Shown here piece by piece: positions 41,349 through 50,945 of a stretch of 64,000 nucleotides of DNA; within the stretch, counting starts at the first letter, position 1, and the number at the start of each line of letters is the position of its first letter. Position numbers and translations under genes: made by a program. Where the stretch lies: positions 1,984,001 through 2,048,000 of the forward strand of contig NZ_CP018076.1 of assembly GCF_001886735.1 (NCBI RefSeq). Direction: 5' to 3'. Source of the stretch: Sulfitobacter alexandrii. GTDB lineage: Bacteria > Pseudomonadota > Alphaproteobacteria > Rhodobacterales > Rhodobacteraceae. The notes under the pieces are model-generated. The model was not told the origin of the DNA and made no database searches. It saw nothing but the letters and a program-made list of their open reading frames with translations.

Positions 41349-41354
41349 CGCGTT

Positions 41355-41996
41355 CTAGACCACCGCGCCCGCGTCCGCCGGCATCTGCACGCCTCCGATC
41401 GACATCACCTGTCTCACCACGGCGTCGATCCCCTCGCCATGGCGCAGGGCGCAGAACAGGAAGGGCCGGTCACCGCGCATCCGCGCCGCGTCCCGTGCCA
41501 TCACTTCCAGCGAGGCACCGACGTGGGGGGCAAGGTCGGTCTTGTTGATGACCAGCAAGTCCGACTTGGTGATCGCCGGGCCGCCCTTGCGCGGGATCTC
41601 CTCGCCCGCCGCCACGTCGATCACGTAGATCGTCACATCCGCCAGCTCCGGGCTGAAGGTCGCGGACAGGTTGTCGCCGCCACTTTCGATCAGCACAAGG
41701 TCGAGGTCGCGATGCCGCGCGCGCATCTGGGCGATGGCGGCGAGGTTGATCGACGCGTCCTCGCGGATTGCCGTGTGCGGGCAGCCCCCGGTTTCCACCC
41801 CGATCACCCGGTCCTGCGGCAGGATCTGCATGCGCATCAGCGCCTCGGCGTCTTCCTGCGTGTAAATGTCGTTGGTGATGACACCGATCGAGAGCGCGGG
41901 ATGAAGGGCGCGTGCCAGCGCGGCGGTCAGGGTCGTCTTGCCCGCGCCGACGGGTCCGCCGATCCCGATGCGCAAGGGGCCGTTCATGGGGGTCAT
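41355..41996 (-). CDS. ureG: Urease accessory GTPase UreG
   Basis: A 213-residue SIMIBI-class GTPase that supplies nickel and energy for urease activation. The P-loop [10 protein letters not shown] is at the N terminus; next come the metal-binding C-P-H in [13 protein letters not shown], the [17 protein letters not shown] switch, and the guanine-specificity motif NKTDLAP. The length is standard. Its ATG overlaps the end of ureF by 4 bp. It is the last gene of the operon and is followed by a terminator. Confidence 0.97.
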   Translation of the reverse strand: MTPMNGPLRIGIGGPVGAGKTTLTAALARALHPALSIGVITNDIYTQEDAEALMRMQILPQDRVIGVETGGCPHTAIREDASINLAAIAQMRARHRDLDLVLIESGGDNLSATFSPELADVTIYVIDVAAGEEIPRKGGPAITKSDLLVINKTDLAPHVGASLEVMARDAARMRGDRPFLFCALRHGEGIDAVVRQVMSIGGVQMPADAGAVV

Positions 41997-42640
41997 GATC
42001 TGAATATCCTGTGTTCGAGTGTTTCGTGTCGCATCGCGGCAACGTCCGACAGAAAGGCGCTGCTGGCCAGATCGTCGAGGTCCATGTCCCGGCTCTTCTC
42101 CACGACCTGCGCCACCAGCGGGCCGAGGGCCGCAAGGCAGGCCTGTCCCTCGGTCTGACCCAGCGGAACCAACCGCACCGCCGCCGAAACCAGATTGCCG
42201 GCAAACGCCTGCAGATACATCTGTGCCGTCAGTTCCAGCGGCAGCGACATCCGTCCGGCGGCATAGCCCACCGCGACGGGATGGGTGAGCTCCGGCAGCG
42301 TGCCGCCCCAGATGGCGGCGGTGGTCCGGGCAAAGGCCCCCCCCTGCACGAGGGTTTCTGCCAGACGTTCGGCACTGCTGGCAAAGGCGCGGGCGCGGGC
42401 ATCCACCCCGATCGCTGCGGCCGCGTCATCGCAGGCGTGGGCCGCGCGGATCAGGATGCAGTCGTTCAGGCCGGTGCCATGTGCCAGCACGTCCTGCAAC
42501 CACGCGAGCAGGCTGTCGGCATCATCGATGCGACCCGCCGCGATGGCCGTCTCCAACCCGTGCGAATAAGCGAATGAACCCAGCGGATAGCTGGGCGAAA
42601 ACCATTGCGCGAGGATCAGAAGATCGCTGTCAGTGCGCAT
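41993..42640 (-). CDS. ureF: Urease accessory protein UreF
   Basis: A 215-residue all-helical protein that, with UreD, forms the GTPase-activating scaffold for UreG. The start is ATG 42640 ([30 protein letters not shown] in two parts), the family hallmark S-P-x-x-P-x-G-x-(F/Y)-x-Y-S-x-G-L-E. A conserved C-terminal [13 protein letters not shown] closes the protein. It overlaps ureE by 11 bp and ureG by 4 bp, so the three are translationally coupled. Confidence 0.95.
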   Translation of the reverse strand: MRTDSDLLILAQWFSPSYPLGSFAYSHGLETAIAAGRIDDADSLLAWLQDVLAHGTGLNDCILIRAAHACDDAAAAIGVDARARAFASSAERLAETLVQGGAFARTTAAIWGGTLPELTHPVAVGYAAGRMSLPLELTAQMYLQAFAGNLVSAAVRLVPLGQTEGQACLAALGPLVAQVVEKSRDMDLDDLASSAFLSDVAAMRHETLEHRIFRS

Positions 42641-43115
42641 GCGCCGTATGCCCGTGTTCGTGGCTGTGGGTCCGCCCGTGGCCATAGGCACCGCCCTCCG
42701 GCGTGAAAGGCGCCGTGACCTCGGTCAGCGTCGCGCCCACATGTTCCAGCATGTGACCGATCACCGGATCGTTCTGGATCAGCAGATGGTCCTCCGCGAT
42801 CTGGCAGGGCGTGTGCCGGTTGCCGATGTGCCACGCCAGCCGGGCAAGGCTCGGCCCGGTCACCCGCAACAGCGTTTCCGCCGCCGCGCGGATCTCCACC
42901 CGCCTGCCGTCATCCAGCAGCAGGGCATCCCCGTGATCGAGCGAGGTGGTCTGCGCCAGGTCCACCAGGAACGGCTGCCCATCTTCGGTCAGCAGCCGCT
43001 TGCGCCGCAGGAAACGGCCGTCGTAGTCCAGCACGCAGCGCTCGGCCGCGCCGGTCCAGGTGCCGGCCTTCAACAGCTCCCGCGCGACAGGCAGGCTCCG
43101 GGTCTCTTGGGTCAT
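42630..43115 (-). CDS. ureE: Urease nickel chaperone UreE
   Basis: A 161-residue metallochaperone. The N-terminal domain (1-72) has RKRLLTEDGQPFLVDLAQ, a UreE hallmark. The C-terminal metal-binding domain has LAWHIGNRHTPCQIAEDHLLI, with the conserved interface His, and HMLEHVGATL. The protein ends in a His-rich tail with seven His ([15 protein letters not shown]) that would store or deliver Ni(II). It lies 16 bp after ureC and overlaps ureF. Confidence 0.95.
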   Translation of the reverse strand: MTQETRSLPVARELLKAGTWTGAAERCVLDYDGRFLRRKRLLTEDGQPFLVDLAQTTSLDHGDALLLDDGRRVEIRAAAETLLRVTGPSLARLAWHIGNRHTPCQIAEDHLLIQNDPVIGHMLEHVGATLTEVTAPFTPEGGAYGHGRTHSHEHGHTAHAH

Positions 43116-43131
43116 GACAGGCTCCTTCTGC

Positions 43132-44841
43132 TCAGAACATGAAATAGCGCTGCGCCATCGGCAGCACCTCGGCGGGTTCGCAGGTCAGCAGTTCGCCATC
43201 GGCGCGGACCTCGTAGGTTTCGGGGTGCACCTCGATCTCGGGTGTGGCGTCGTTCAGCAGCAGGTCAGCCTTGCCGATGCTGCGTGTATTGGCGACCGCG
43301 ACGGTCTGCTTGGCCAGCCCCAGCGTGGCGCGGATGCCGTCGGTTTGGGCCGCTTCCGACACGAAGGTCACGCTCGACTGTTCCACCGACCGCCCGAAGG
43401 CGCCGAACATGGGCCGGGTGTGAACCGGTTGCGGCGTGGGAATCGATGCGTTGGGGTCGCCCATCTGCGCCACCACGATGGTTCCGCCCATCAGCACCAT
43501 TTCCGGCTTCACCCCGAAGAAGGCCGGGCTCCACAGCACGAGGTCCGCCCGCTTGCCCGGCGCGATGGACCCGACGACATGCGAGATGCCCTGCGCGATT
43601 GCGGGGTTGATCGTGTACTTCGCGATGTAGCGGCGGACGCGGAAATTGTCGTTGTCGCCCGTCTCCTCGGGCAGCCGCCCGCGTTGCTTCTTCATCTTGT
43701 CGGCGGTCTGCCAGGTGCGGATCAGCACCTCGCCCACCCGGCCCATCGCCTGGCTGTCGGAGGCGATGATGCTGAAAGCGCCCATGTCATGCAGGATGTC
43801 TTCCGCCGCGATGGTCTCGCGCCGGATGCGGCTTTCCGCAAAGGCGATGTCCTCCGGAATGGATTTGTCGAGGTGATGGCAGACCATCAGCATGTCCAGA
43901 TGCTCTTCAAGTGTGTTGACCGTGAAGGGGCGCGTGGGGTTGGTGGAGGACGGCAGCACGAAGCTCTCACCGCAGATCTTGATGATGTCCGGTGCATGGC
44001 CGCCCCCGGCGCCTTCGGTGTGGAAGGCGTGGATGGTGCGGCCCTTCATCGCCTTGACCGTGTGCTCGACGAAGCCGCTTTCGTTCAGGGTGTCTGTGTG
44101 GATCATCACCTGCACATCCATGTCGTCGGCCACCGACAGGCAGCAGTCGATGGCGGCCGGGGTCGTGCCCCAGTCCTCGTGCAGCTTCAGGGCCGAGGCG
44201 CCCGCCCTCACCATCTCGACCAGCGCCTCGGGCTGGCTGGCGTTGCCCTTGCCCGACAGCCCGACGTTCATCGGGATCGCGTCGAAGGCCTGCAACATCC
44301 GCCCGATGTGCCAAGGCCCCGGCGTGCAGGTGGTGGCAAGCGTGCCGTGCGCGGGACCGGTTCCGCCCCCGAAACAGGTGGTGACCCCGGAATGCAGCGA
44401 ATCCTCCATCTGTTGCGGGCAGATGAAGTGGATGTGGCTGTCGATGCCACCGGCGGTCAGGATCCGGCCCTCGCCCGCGATGATCTCGGTTCCCGGCCCG
44501 ATGATGATGTCCACGCCCGGTTGCGTGTCGGGGTTGCCCGCCTTGCCGATGGCATGGATCAGCCCGTCCTTCAGGGCCACGTCGGCCTTGTAGATGCCGG
44601 AATGATCAACGATCAGCGCATTGGTGATGACGGTGTCGACGGCGCCACCGGCGCGCGTGACCTGCGACTGGCCCATGCCGTCACGGATGACCTTGCCCCC
44701 GCCGAACTTCACTTCTTCGCCGTAGGTGGTCAGGTCGCGCTCCACCTCGATCACGAGGTCGGTGTCCGCCAGCCTGACCCGGTCGCCGGTGGTGGGGCCG
44801 TACATGGCGGCGTATTGCGCGCGGGGAATCGAAACGGGCAT
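43132..44841 (-). CDS. ureC: Urease alpha subunit
   Basis: The 569-residue catalytic subunit. Nickel ligands are in place: HIH in [14 protein letters not shown], the carbamylated Lys in [13 protein letters not shown], His in [12 protein letters not shown] and [16 protein letters not shown], and the Asp region in [16 protein letters not shown]. The active-site flap has [13 protein letters not shown] with the catalytic His. The length matches bacterial UreC (566-572). It lies 69 bp after ureB and 16 bp before ureE. It hydrolyses urea to ammonia and carbamate in the cytoplasm. Confidence 0.98.
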   Translation of the reverse strand: MPVSIPRAQYAAMYGPTTGDRVRLADTDLVIEVERDLTTYGEEVKFGGGKVIRDGMGQSQVTRAGGAVDTVITNALIVDHSGIYKADVALKDGLIHAIGKAGNPDTQPGVDIIIGPGTEIIAGEGRILTAGGIDSHIHFICPQQMEDSLHSGVTTCFGGGTGPAHGTLATTCTPGPWHIGRMLQAFDAIPMNVGLSGKGNASQPEALVEMVRAGASALKLHEDWGTTPAAIDCCLSVADDMDVQVMIHTDTLNESGFVEHTVKAMKGRTIHAFHTEGAGGGHAPDIIKICGESFVLPSSTNPTRPFTVNTLEEHLDMLMVCHHLDKSIPEDIAFAESRIRRETIAAEDILHDMGAFSIIASDSQAMGRVGEVLIRTWQTADKMKKQRGRLPEETGDNDNFRVRRYIAKYTINPAIAQGISHVVGSIAPGKRADLVLWSPAFFGVKPEMVLMGGTIVVAQMGDPNASIPTPQPVHTRPMFGAFGRSVEQSSVTFVSEAAQTDGIRATLGLAKQTVAVANTRSIGKADLLLNDATPEIEVHPETYEVRADGELLTCEPAEVLPMAQRYFMF

Positions 44842-44910
44842 GTCAGGCTCCTGTCATTGTCGAAGGCGCGGGACAGCGTGCTTGCCCGGCCTTTTGGTCG
44901 GCACGCCGGG

Positions 44911-45216
44911 TCACAGCGCCCCCATCACCTTGCCATTGAAACCGTAAACCACCCGGTCGCCGCCGTAGGGCACCAGCGCGACCTCGCGTCGCTGGCCGGG
45001 TTCGAAACGGATCGCGGTGCCCGCCGCGATGTCCAGCCGCCGGCCCAGTGCCGCCACGCGGTCGAAGTCCAGCGCCGGGTTGGTTTCTGCGAAGTGATAG
45101 TGGCTGCCCACCTGCACCGGCCGGTCGCCGGTGTTGGCGACCATGAGCGTGATCGCCTCGCGGTCCGCGTTGAGGACGATATCCCCCGCGGCCGGCAGGA
45201 TCTCTCCGGGAATCAT
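44911..45216 (-). CDS. ureB: Urease beta subunit
   Basis: A 101-residue structural subunit. The start is ATG 45216 ([20 protein letters not shown]), the family N terminus; the open frame upstream overlaps another gene and is not used. [19 protein letters not shown] and [17 protein letters not shown] are the standard UreB signatures. Its ATG overlaps the stop codon of the upstream 61-residue membrane protein by 4 bp. Separate ureA, ureB and ureC genes are the usual bacterial form. Confidence 0.97.
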   Translation of the reverse strand: MIPGEILPAAGDIVLNADREAITLMVANTGDRPVQVGSHYHFAETNPALDFDRVAALGRRLDIAAGTAIRFEPGQRREVALVPYGGDRVVYGFNGKVMGAL

Positions 45217-45398
45217 CTGCGCCCGCGCCCCCGGGCCCGGACACGACCGTGCAACGCGACAGCGCCGGCGGCCACGATCAGTGCCAGCCCCATGAAGACC
45301 GGCATCCATTCCGCCCCGTGGGGCGCGACATGCAGGCCCGGATGGGCGAGCGCGGGAGGCGCCAGCAGCAGCGCGGGCAGAAGCATCAGATGTTTCAT
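45213..45398 (-). CDS. Small membrane protein embedded in the urease operon
   Basis: A 61-residue protein between ureA and ureB. It has a signal peptide-like N terminus ([18 protein letters not shown]), a His-containing segment ([13 protein letters not shown]) and one TM helix ([18 protein letters not shown]) with an Arg-rich cytoplasmic tail. It is 12 bp after ureA and overlaps ureB by 4 bp (ATGA), so it is translated with the urease subunits. The His residues at the membrane outer face could bind a metal. From memory, similar short ORFs occur in urease clusters of related bacteria, but they have no assigned role. Confidence 0.72.
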   Translation of the reverse strand: MKHLMLLPALLLAPPALAHPGLHVAPHGAEWMPVFMGLALIVAAGAVALHGRVRARGRGRR

Positions 45399-45410
45399 GG
45401 CAATTTCCTT

Positions 45411-45713
45411 TCAGCGGATCGGGTTGTGGACGGTCACCAGCTTGGTGCCATCGGGAAAGGTCGCTTCGACCTGAACCTCGTGGATCATCTCGGCGATGCC
45501 TTCCATGCACTGGTCACGGGTCAGTACCTGCCCCCCCGCTTCCATCATGTCGGCCACGGAACGGCCATCGCGCGCGCCCTCGACCACCGTGTCGGTGATG
45601 AGCGCGATGGCCTCGGGATGGTTCAGCCTGACCCCCCGTGCCAGCCGTTTGCGCGCGACTTCGGCGGCCATCGCCACCAGAAGCTTGTCCTTTTCCCGTG
45701 GGGTCAGTTGCAT
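45411..45713 (-). CDS. ureA: Urease gamma subunit
   Basis: A 100-residue structural subunit, complete and of standard length. It starts [20 protein letters not shown] and contains [24 protein letters not shown] (in two parts), the family signature, and ends in [18 protein letters not shown]. It is 1 bp after ureD and 12 bp before the small membrane protein. Confidence 0.98.
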   Translation of the reverse strand: MQLTPREKDKLLVAMAAEVARKRLARGVRLNHPEAIALITDTVVEGARDGRSVADMMEAGGQVLTRDQCMEGIAEMIHEVQVEATFPDGTKLVTVHNPIR

Positions 45714-45714
45714 T

Positions 45715-46557
45715 CTAAAGTCTCCAGTTCAGCGGCAGGCGGCCATCGTTCAGCAGCAGCAGTGCCGGGATCAGCGCGCGGCGCAGCTCGAAACTGTCCG
45801 CCGCCAGCAGCCGCGCCACCAGCACTCCGCCGGGCAGAAGGCTGGCCCCCGCGTCGCGCGGCAACAGGGCGCGCAACGGCGCCAGAAACCCGTCGGCGGC
45901 CACACCGGCAAGGACCACGGTCGCGACCGCGCCTGCACCGCCCGCGATGGCCGGACGCGCCAGATGCGCCTGCACATCACCGTCCAGCGCGATCCCGTCG
46001 CGGAACAGCGGCGCGCCGTCCCGGTCGATCGCGATGCGGTCCCGCAAGTGGGCGTTGCCCAGCACCTCGCCCATCGCCGCGCGTCCGAAGACCAGCGTCT
46101 CGACCATCAGGAACGTCGCATCCCGCGCAAGATCCACCTTCAGCCGACGGTCCAGAGCGGCGTGATCGAACAGGATCGTTTCTTGCGGCAACCAGTTGAT
46201 ACGAGCGCCCTGCCCCACGGTCAGCGTCGTTGCCACCCTGCCGGTCTCGCCCGGCTGCGCGCGATAGATCCGCTCCGCCGCCTGGGTGCTGAGTGTCAGG
46301 CAGGCCCCGGGCCGCGCCGTGGCCGCGAGCGCCAGCTGGTCTCCGCCAGTGACGCCGCCCGCCGTGTTGACGATGACGGCTTCGACGTCGGGGCGGAACA
46401 CGCGGGGCAGGATCAGCTTCATGGCGCCCGACTGGCGCAGCCGGCTCAGCCGCGTGACCCCCTCGGCGTCCGCCTGCACCGTGATCTGCCCGCTGCCCCG
46501 CGTGCGGGGCTGAAGCGGCGTGGCGTCGAGCCAGTCCTGTGGTGCGGCGGCGGTAAT
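45715..46557 (-). CDS. ureD: Urease accessory protein UreD
   Basis: The first gene of the urease operon; UreD is the scaffold that binds UreFG and apo-urease. The family blocks run [57 protein letters not shown] and [12 protein letters not shown]. The frame is open up to ATG 46692, but the first 45 residues of that version (rich in Arg and Pro) do not resemble UreD, and 46692 is only 39 bp from the divergent galM. No ATG, GTG or TTG lies close to the family N terminus; an ATT at 46557 sits 6 nt after AAAGGA. A TTG at 46614 is another option. The true start is therefore uncertain. Confidence 0.85.
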   Translation of the reverse strand: MTAAAPQDWLDATPLQPRTRGSGQITVQADAEGVTRLSRLRQSGAMKLILPRVFRPDVEAVIVNTAGGVTGGDQLALAATARPGACLTLSTQAAERIYRAQPGETGRVATTLTVGQGARINWLPQETILFDHAALDRRLKVDLARDATFLMVETLVFGRAAMGEVLGNAHLRDRIAIDRDGAPLFRDGIALDGDVQAHLARPAIAGGAGAVATVVLAGVAADGFLAPLRALLPRDAGASLLPGGVLVARLLAADSFELRRALIPALLLLNDGRLPLNWRL

Positions 46558-46730
46558 GGCGTGTCCTTTCAGGTGCGTGCGGGGCCAGCGTAGCGGCGCG
46601 TCCGACCGCCGCAATCGAATGCGCGGCGCAGGGCGGCAATTCGCCCTGTTTCGGATCACCGTGATGAATTTTTGTGCAAAGGCCTGCGGCATGGCTTGCC
46701 CGCGTGGACATCAGACCGCATCAAGGGCGC

Positions 46731-47693
46731 ATGTCTGCATTTGACCCGCTCATCCTGCGCTCCGACCGTCTGACCGCGCGGGTTCTGCCCTACGGTGCGT
46801 CACTGGTCGGCCTGCACTTCGCAGGGCGGGAGGGGAACCTCGTGCTGGGCTTCTCCGACCCGCAGGATCACGCGCTGATCCCCGTCTTTGCCGGGGCCGT
46901 CGTGGGACCGGTGGCCAACCGGATCACGGACGGCCGGCTCGTCCTTGCGGGCGAGACCCACCAGATGCCCCGCAACGAGGGCACGAACACGCTGCATTCC
47001 GGTCCAGACGGTCTTCACGCCCGCCACTGGAACGTTCTCGCGCAGGACGAGGCACGGTTGCACCTTGGGCTGACCCTGCCGGACGGCGCTTGCGGTCTGC
47101 CCGGCACGCGCGAGATCAGCGCGGCATATACGCTCGACGGCGATGCGCTGACCGTCATCCTCCAAGCGCGGACGGACAGGCTGACGGCGATGAACCTCGC
47201 CCATCATCCCTACTGGACCCTCGACACCGCCGCCGACGTGTCGACCCACAGGCTGCGGGTGGCCGCCGACCACCTGCTGCCGGTGGACGCGAGCGGGCTG
47301 CCCACGGGCGAGATCCGGCCCGTTGCGGAGACGGCACATGATTTCCGCGCCGCGCGGCCCGTGCCCGGTGATGCGCCGCTCGACCTCAATTTCTGCCTTT
47401 CCGACACGCCGGCCCCACAACCGAGGACCGTGGCGACCCTGACCGGCGGCGACGGTGTCACGCTCGAAATCGAGACGGACGCGCCGGGCCTTCAGGTCTA
47501 CAACGGCGCCTTCCTGCCCGACCGGCCCGGCGCGGTTTCCGGCGGGCGCGGGCTGAGACCGTTCCACGCCATGGCGCTGGAACCGCAATTCTGGCCGGAT
47601 GCGCCGACGCATGACCATTTCCCGTCGATCCTGCTGCGGCCGGAAGACACGTGGCGACAGACGACCCGCTACAGGATCCTGTCGGCAAGATAA
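46731..47693 (+). CDS. galM: Aldose 1-epimerase (mutarotase) family protein
   Basis: A 320-residue beta-sandwich enzyme that interconverts alpha and beta anomers of aldoses. The start is ATG 46731 (MSAFDPLILRSDRLTARVLPYG). Family marks are GPVANRITDGR, NEGTNTLHSGPDGLHARHW with the first catalytic-site His, MNLAHHPYWTLD with the general acid His, and the general base Glu in FHAMALEPQFWPDAP. Divergent from ureD across 173 bp. No sugar operon surrounds it. Confidence 0.93.
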   Translation: MSAFDPLILRSDRLTARVLPYGASLVGLHFAGREGNLVLGFSDPQDHALIPVFAGAVVGPVANRITDGRLVLAGETHQMPRNEGTNTLHSGPDGLHARHWNVLAQDEARLHLGLTLPDGACGLPGTREISAAYTLDGDALTVILQARTDRLTAMNLAHHPYWTLDTAADVSTHRLRVAADHLLPVDASGLPTGEIRPVAETAHDFRAARPVPGDAPLDLNFCLSDTPAPQPRTVATLTGGDGVTLEIETDAPGLQVYNGAFLPDRPGAVSGGRGLRPFHAMALEPQFWPDAPTHDHFPSILLRPEDTWRQTTRYRILSAR

Positions 47694-47777
47694 TACCCCC
47701 TTTGCGCCCACTTGTCGGCACGGTTGTGAGCCAACGTAACCTCGGGCGCAGGTCCGCGCCCCCGCAGGAGACGCAAC

Positions 47778-47897
47778 ATGTCGCAGACCGATCCACCGCC
47801 GGCCCCGCGGCCGCAGGAACCGCCCGAAGCGCAGCAGCCAGCCAAGGATGCGCCCAAGCCGCAGCCCCCGATCTTCACCGACTACGCCAGCATCTGA
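47778..47897 (+). CDS. 39-residue proline-rich small protein
   Basis: ATG 47778 to TGA 47897, preceded by AGGAG (47766-47770, 7 nt before ATG). It has 13 Pro residues in 39 (DPPPAPRPQEPPEAQQP, then KDAPKPQPP) and ends IFTDYASI. It lies upstream of DUF4112 in the same direction. The good ribosome site and strong composition bias support a real small gene; the function is unknown. Confidence 0.55.
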   Translation: MSQTDPPPAPRPQEPPEAQQPAKDAPKPQPPIFTDYASI

Positions 47898-47969
47898 GGG
47901 GCCCTTGCCCCTTGAAGCCGCAAGGCCGTGCGCCACCTTTGTTCCCGAGCAGAGGAAAGGATCGCGACC

Positions 47970-48386
47970 TTGGAAGAACACGCCCACGCCGATGAACTCG
48001 CCCGGCTGCGCCGCCTGGCCACGCGGATGGACACCGCCTTCCGGATCCCGGGAACGGGCATCCGCTTTGGTTGGGATGCGATCATCGGCCTGCTGCCGGG
48101 TGTCGGCGACACCCTGGCGCTCGCCCCGTCCGCCTACATCATTCACAAGTCCCACAGGCTCGGCGCACCGAAACACGTGCTGGCCCGCATGGTCATCAAT
48201 TCGGGCATCGACCTGATCGTCGGCGCGGTGCCGCTGATCGGCGACATTTTCGACGTGGGCTGGAAATCCAAGATCCGCAACGTCGACCTTCTGGAACGCC
48301 ACCTGCGCGAAGAAGCCGCCCGTGCGCCCCGCACCGATCAGGTCGAAGGGACCCTGTCGTCGCATCACCCGAACCTGCGCGGATGA
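47970..48386 (+). CDS. DUF4112 family membrane protein
   Basis: A 138-residue protein. TTG 47970 is 9 nt after AGGAAAGG and gives the usual short N terminus (EEHAHADELARLRRLATRMDTAFRIPGTG follows in parts); the GTG at 47928 lacks an RBS. DUF4112 marks are RFGWDAIIGLLPGVGDTLAL and NSGIDLIVGAVPLIGDIFDVGWKSKIRN, two helical hairpins with the G-(L/I)-(I/V)-P-x-x-G-D motif. Uncharacterised, probably membrane-associated. Followed by a strong terminator. Confidence 0.85.
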   Translation: MEEHAHADELARLRRLATRMDTAFRIPGTGIRFGWDAIIGLLPGVGDTLALAPSAYIIHKSHRLGAPKHVLARMVINSGIDLIVGAVPLIGDIFDVGWKSKIRNVDLLERHLREEAARAPRTDQVEGTLSSHHPNLRG

Positions 48387-48399
48387 CACCCTGAACGCG

Positions 48400-48431
48400 A
48401 AACGCCCCCGCGGCATCCCGCGAGGGCGTTT
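48400..48431. terminator. Bidirectional terminator between DUF4112 and ndk
   Basis: AAACGCCC and GGGCGTTT enclose a GC-rich inner stem (CGCGG/CCGCG). Both convergent genes end within 41 bp of it. Confidence 0.75.
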
Positions 48432-48471
48432 GCACTGTCCTGCCGACCGGCAGAGGCCGGTCGATGCCGTT

Positions 48472-48894
48472 TCAGCCGACCAGTTCGAGGCCCGAGAAGA
48501 AATAGGCGATCTCGACCGCCGCGGTTTCGGGGGCGTCCGACCCGTGCACGGAATTCTCGCCAACGCTTTCGGCGAATTCGGCGCGGATGGTGCCGGCTTC
48601 GGCGTCGGCGGGGTTGGTCGCGCCCATCACTTCACGGTTCTTGGCAATGGCGCCCTCGCCTTCCAGCACCTGCGCCACGATCGGGGCGGAAGCCATGAAC
48701 TCGCACAGTTCGTCATAGAAGGGACGCTCGGCGTGCACCTTGTAGAATTCGCCCGCCTGCGCCTTGGTCAGGTGAATCCGCTTCTGCGCCACGATGCGCA
48801 GACCTGCGTCCTCGAACTTCTTGTTGATCGCGCCGGTCAGGTTGCGGCGGGTGGCGTCGGGCTTGATGATCGAAAACGTGCGCTCAAGTGCCAT
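48472..48894 (-). CDS. ndk: Nucleoside diphosphate kinase
   Basis: A 140-residue enzyme that balances NTP and dNTP pools by phosphotransfer through a His. The start is ATG 48894 ([21 protein letters not shown]). The active-site His is in the C-terminal segment [17 protein letters not shown] (NSVHGSD is the invariant motif). The length is exact for the family. A divergent ABC-F gene begins 107 bp upstream. Confidence 0.98.
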   Translation of the reverse strand: MALERTFSIIKPDATRRNLTGAINKKFEDAGLRIVAQKRIHLTKAQAGEFYKVHAERPFYDELCEFMASAPIVAQVLEGEGAIAKNREVMGATNPADAEAGTIRAEFAESVGENSVHGSDAPETAAVEIAYFFSGLELVG

Positions 48895-49000
48895 GGGACT
48901 TGCTCCTTCGGGGGTGTTGAATTTGGCGCCTCCTAGCATGGGGTCCCGGCCTTGAAAAGCCGCGATTGACGGGGCCTGCAACTTGGTTCACACCCCGCGC

Positions 49001-50860
49001 ATGTTACGCATTTCCGAAATCAGCTACTCCGTAGAGGGGCGCCCCCTGTTCGAAGAGGCCAGCGCCGTGATCCCCGAAGGCCACAAGGTCGGCCTCGTCG
49101 GGCGCAACGGCGCGGGCAAAACCACCCTGTTCCGCATCATCCGCGGCGAACTGGCGCTGGATGGGGGCGACATCAGCCTGCCCAGCCGGGCCAAGATCGG
49201 CGGCGTGGCGCAGGAAGTGCCCTCTTCTGACGTGTCGCTGATCGACACCGTGCTGGCCGCCGACACCGAACGCGCCGCCCTGATGGCCGAGGCCGAGACC
49301 GCGACGGAAGCGGGCCGCATCGCCGACATCCAGTCGCGGCTGGCCGACATCGACGCCTGGTCCGCCGAAGGGCGCGCGGCCTCGATACTCAAGGGTCTCG
49401 GCTTCGACGACGCGGAACAGCAGATGCCGTGTTCGGATTTCTCGGGCGGCTGGCGCATGCGGGTTTCGCTGGCAGGGGTGCTCTTTGCGCAGCCCGACCT
49501 TCTGCTGCTGGACGAACCGACCAACTACCTCGACCTCGAAGGATCGATCTGGCTGGAAAACTACCTGGCCAAGTATCCCCACACGGTCATCATCATCAGC
49601 CACGACCGCGGGCTGCTGAACCGCGCCGTCGGCGGCATCCTGCACCTCGAGGACCGCAAGCTGACCTACTACCAGGGCCCCTACGACCAGTTCGCCCGCC
49701 AGCGCGCCGAACAACGGGCCGTGCAGGCGGCGATGGCCAAGAAGCAGCAGGCCCGCCGGGAACACATGCAGGCCTTCGTGGACCGCTTCAAGGCCAAGGC
49801 ATCCAAGGCCAAGCAGGCCCAGTCCCGCCTCAAGATGATCGAGAAGATGGACATGATCTCGACGCCCGAGCAGGCGGCGAAACGGGTCTTCACCTTTCCC
49901 GAACCCGAAGAACTGTCGCCCCCCATCATCTCGATCGAGGGCGGATCGACCGGGTACACCGCCGGCAAGCCGGTGCTGTCGCGGCTGAACCTGCGCATCG
50001 ACCAGGACGACCGCATCGCGCTTCTGGGCAAGAACGGCCAGGGCAAATCGACGCTGTCAAAGCTTCTGTCCGACCGGCTGGTGCTGATGGATGGCAAGGC
50101 GGTGAAGGCCAACAAGCTGCGCATCGGCTTTTTCGCCCAGCATCAGGTGGACGAGCTGCACGTGAACGAGACGCCGCTGCAGCACATGATCAGCGCGCGA
50201 CCCGGCGTGCTGCATTCCAAGCTGCGCGCGCAACTGGCGGGCTTTGGGCTGGGGGCGGACCAGGCCGAAACCGAGGTGGGCCGCCTGTCGGGCGGACAGA
50301 AGGCGCGGCTGTCGCTGCTGCTGGCCACGCTGGACGCACCGCACCTGCTGATCCTCGACGAACCGACCAACCACCTCGACATCGAGAGCCGCGAGGCGCT
50401 GGTGGAGGCGCTGACGCAATATTCCGGCGCGGTGATCCTTGTCAGCCACGACATGCACCTGCTGTCGATGGTGGCGGACCGGCTGTGGCTGGTGTCGAAC
50501 GGCACCGTGACCCCCTACGAGGACGATCTGGAAAGCTACCGCAAGATGCTGCTCCAGCCGACGAAACCGGTCAGCAAGAACAGCAAGCCGGCAGAGACGC
50601 CCAAGCCCAAGCGCGCCAGCCGCGAGGACATCCTCGCCCTGCGCGCCGAGGTCCGCAAGTCCGAGGCACGCGTTGAGAAGATCAACGACATGCGTGACAA
50701 GCTGGCCAAGAAGCTGGCCGATCCGGCACTCTACGAGGACACCAAGGTGGGCGAGCTGGAAGTCTGGAACAAGAAGTACGCCGAGGTGATGCAGGCGCTC
50801 GAACGTGCCGAGGGACTGTGGATGACCGCGCTGGAGAAGCTGGAAAAGGCCAGCGCATGA
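49001..50860 (+). CDS. ABC-F family ATP-binding protein (Uup/YheS-like)
   Basis: A 619-residue soluble protein with two ABC domains and no membrane segment. Domain 1 has Walker A GRNGAGKTTL, signature FSGGWRMR and Walker B LLLDEPTNYLDL. An arm/linker helix follows (residues about 235-300). Domain 2 has GKNGQGKSTL, LSGGQKARLS and LILDEPTNHLDI. A Lys/Glu-rich coiled coil ends it (RAEVRKSEARVEKINDMRDKL). ABC-F proteins act on the ribosome at the E site to relieve stalls. The start is ATG 49001; a TTG 18 nt earlier is possible. Single gene. Confidence 0.93.
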   Translation: MLRISEISYSVEGRPLFEEASAVIPEGHKVGLVGRNGAGKTTLFRIIRGELALDGGDISLPSRAKIGGVAQEVPSSDVSLIDTVLAADTERAALMAEAETATEAGRIADIQSRLADIDAWSAEGRAASILKGLGFDDAEQQMPCSDFSGGWRMRVSLAGVLFAQPDLLLLDEPTNYLDLEGSIWLENYLAKYPHTVIIISHDRGLLNRAVGGILHLEDRKLTYYQGPYDQFARQRAEQRAVQAAMAKKQQARREHMQAFVDRFKAKASKAKQAQSRLKMIEKMDMISTPEQAAKRVFTFPEPEELSPPIISIEGGSTGYTAGKPVLSRLNLRIDQDDRIALLGKNGQGKSTLSKLLSDRLVLMDGKAVKANKLRIGFFAQHQVDELHVNETPLQHMISARPGVLHSKLRAQLAGFGLGADQAETEVGRLSGGQKARLSLLLATLDAPHLLILDEPTNHLDIESREALVEALTQYSGAVILVSHDMHLLSMVADRLWLVSNGTVTPYEDDLESYRKMLLQPTKPVSKNSKPAETPKPKRASREDILALRAEVRKSEARVEKINDMRDKLAKKLADPALYEDTKVGELEVWNKKYAEVMQALERAEGLWMTALEKLEKASA

Positions 50861-50945
50861 TCCCGGCCGCGCGCCATAGCGAACGTTCCGGATGTCCACG
50901 GCCCCGGCCTGCGGGACAGGCAAGGCTGCGGCGCGGGGCCGGTGC

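Noticed and set aside
45217..45510. An N-terminal extension of ureB of 98 residues
   Set aside because: It overlaps the small membrane protein in another frame, has Arg/Gly/Ser-rich nonsense composition, and UreB family proteins start at MIPGE.
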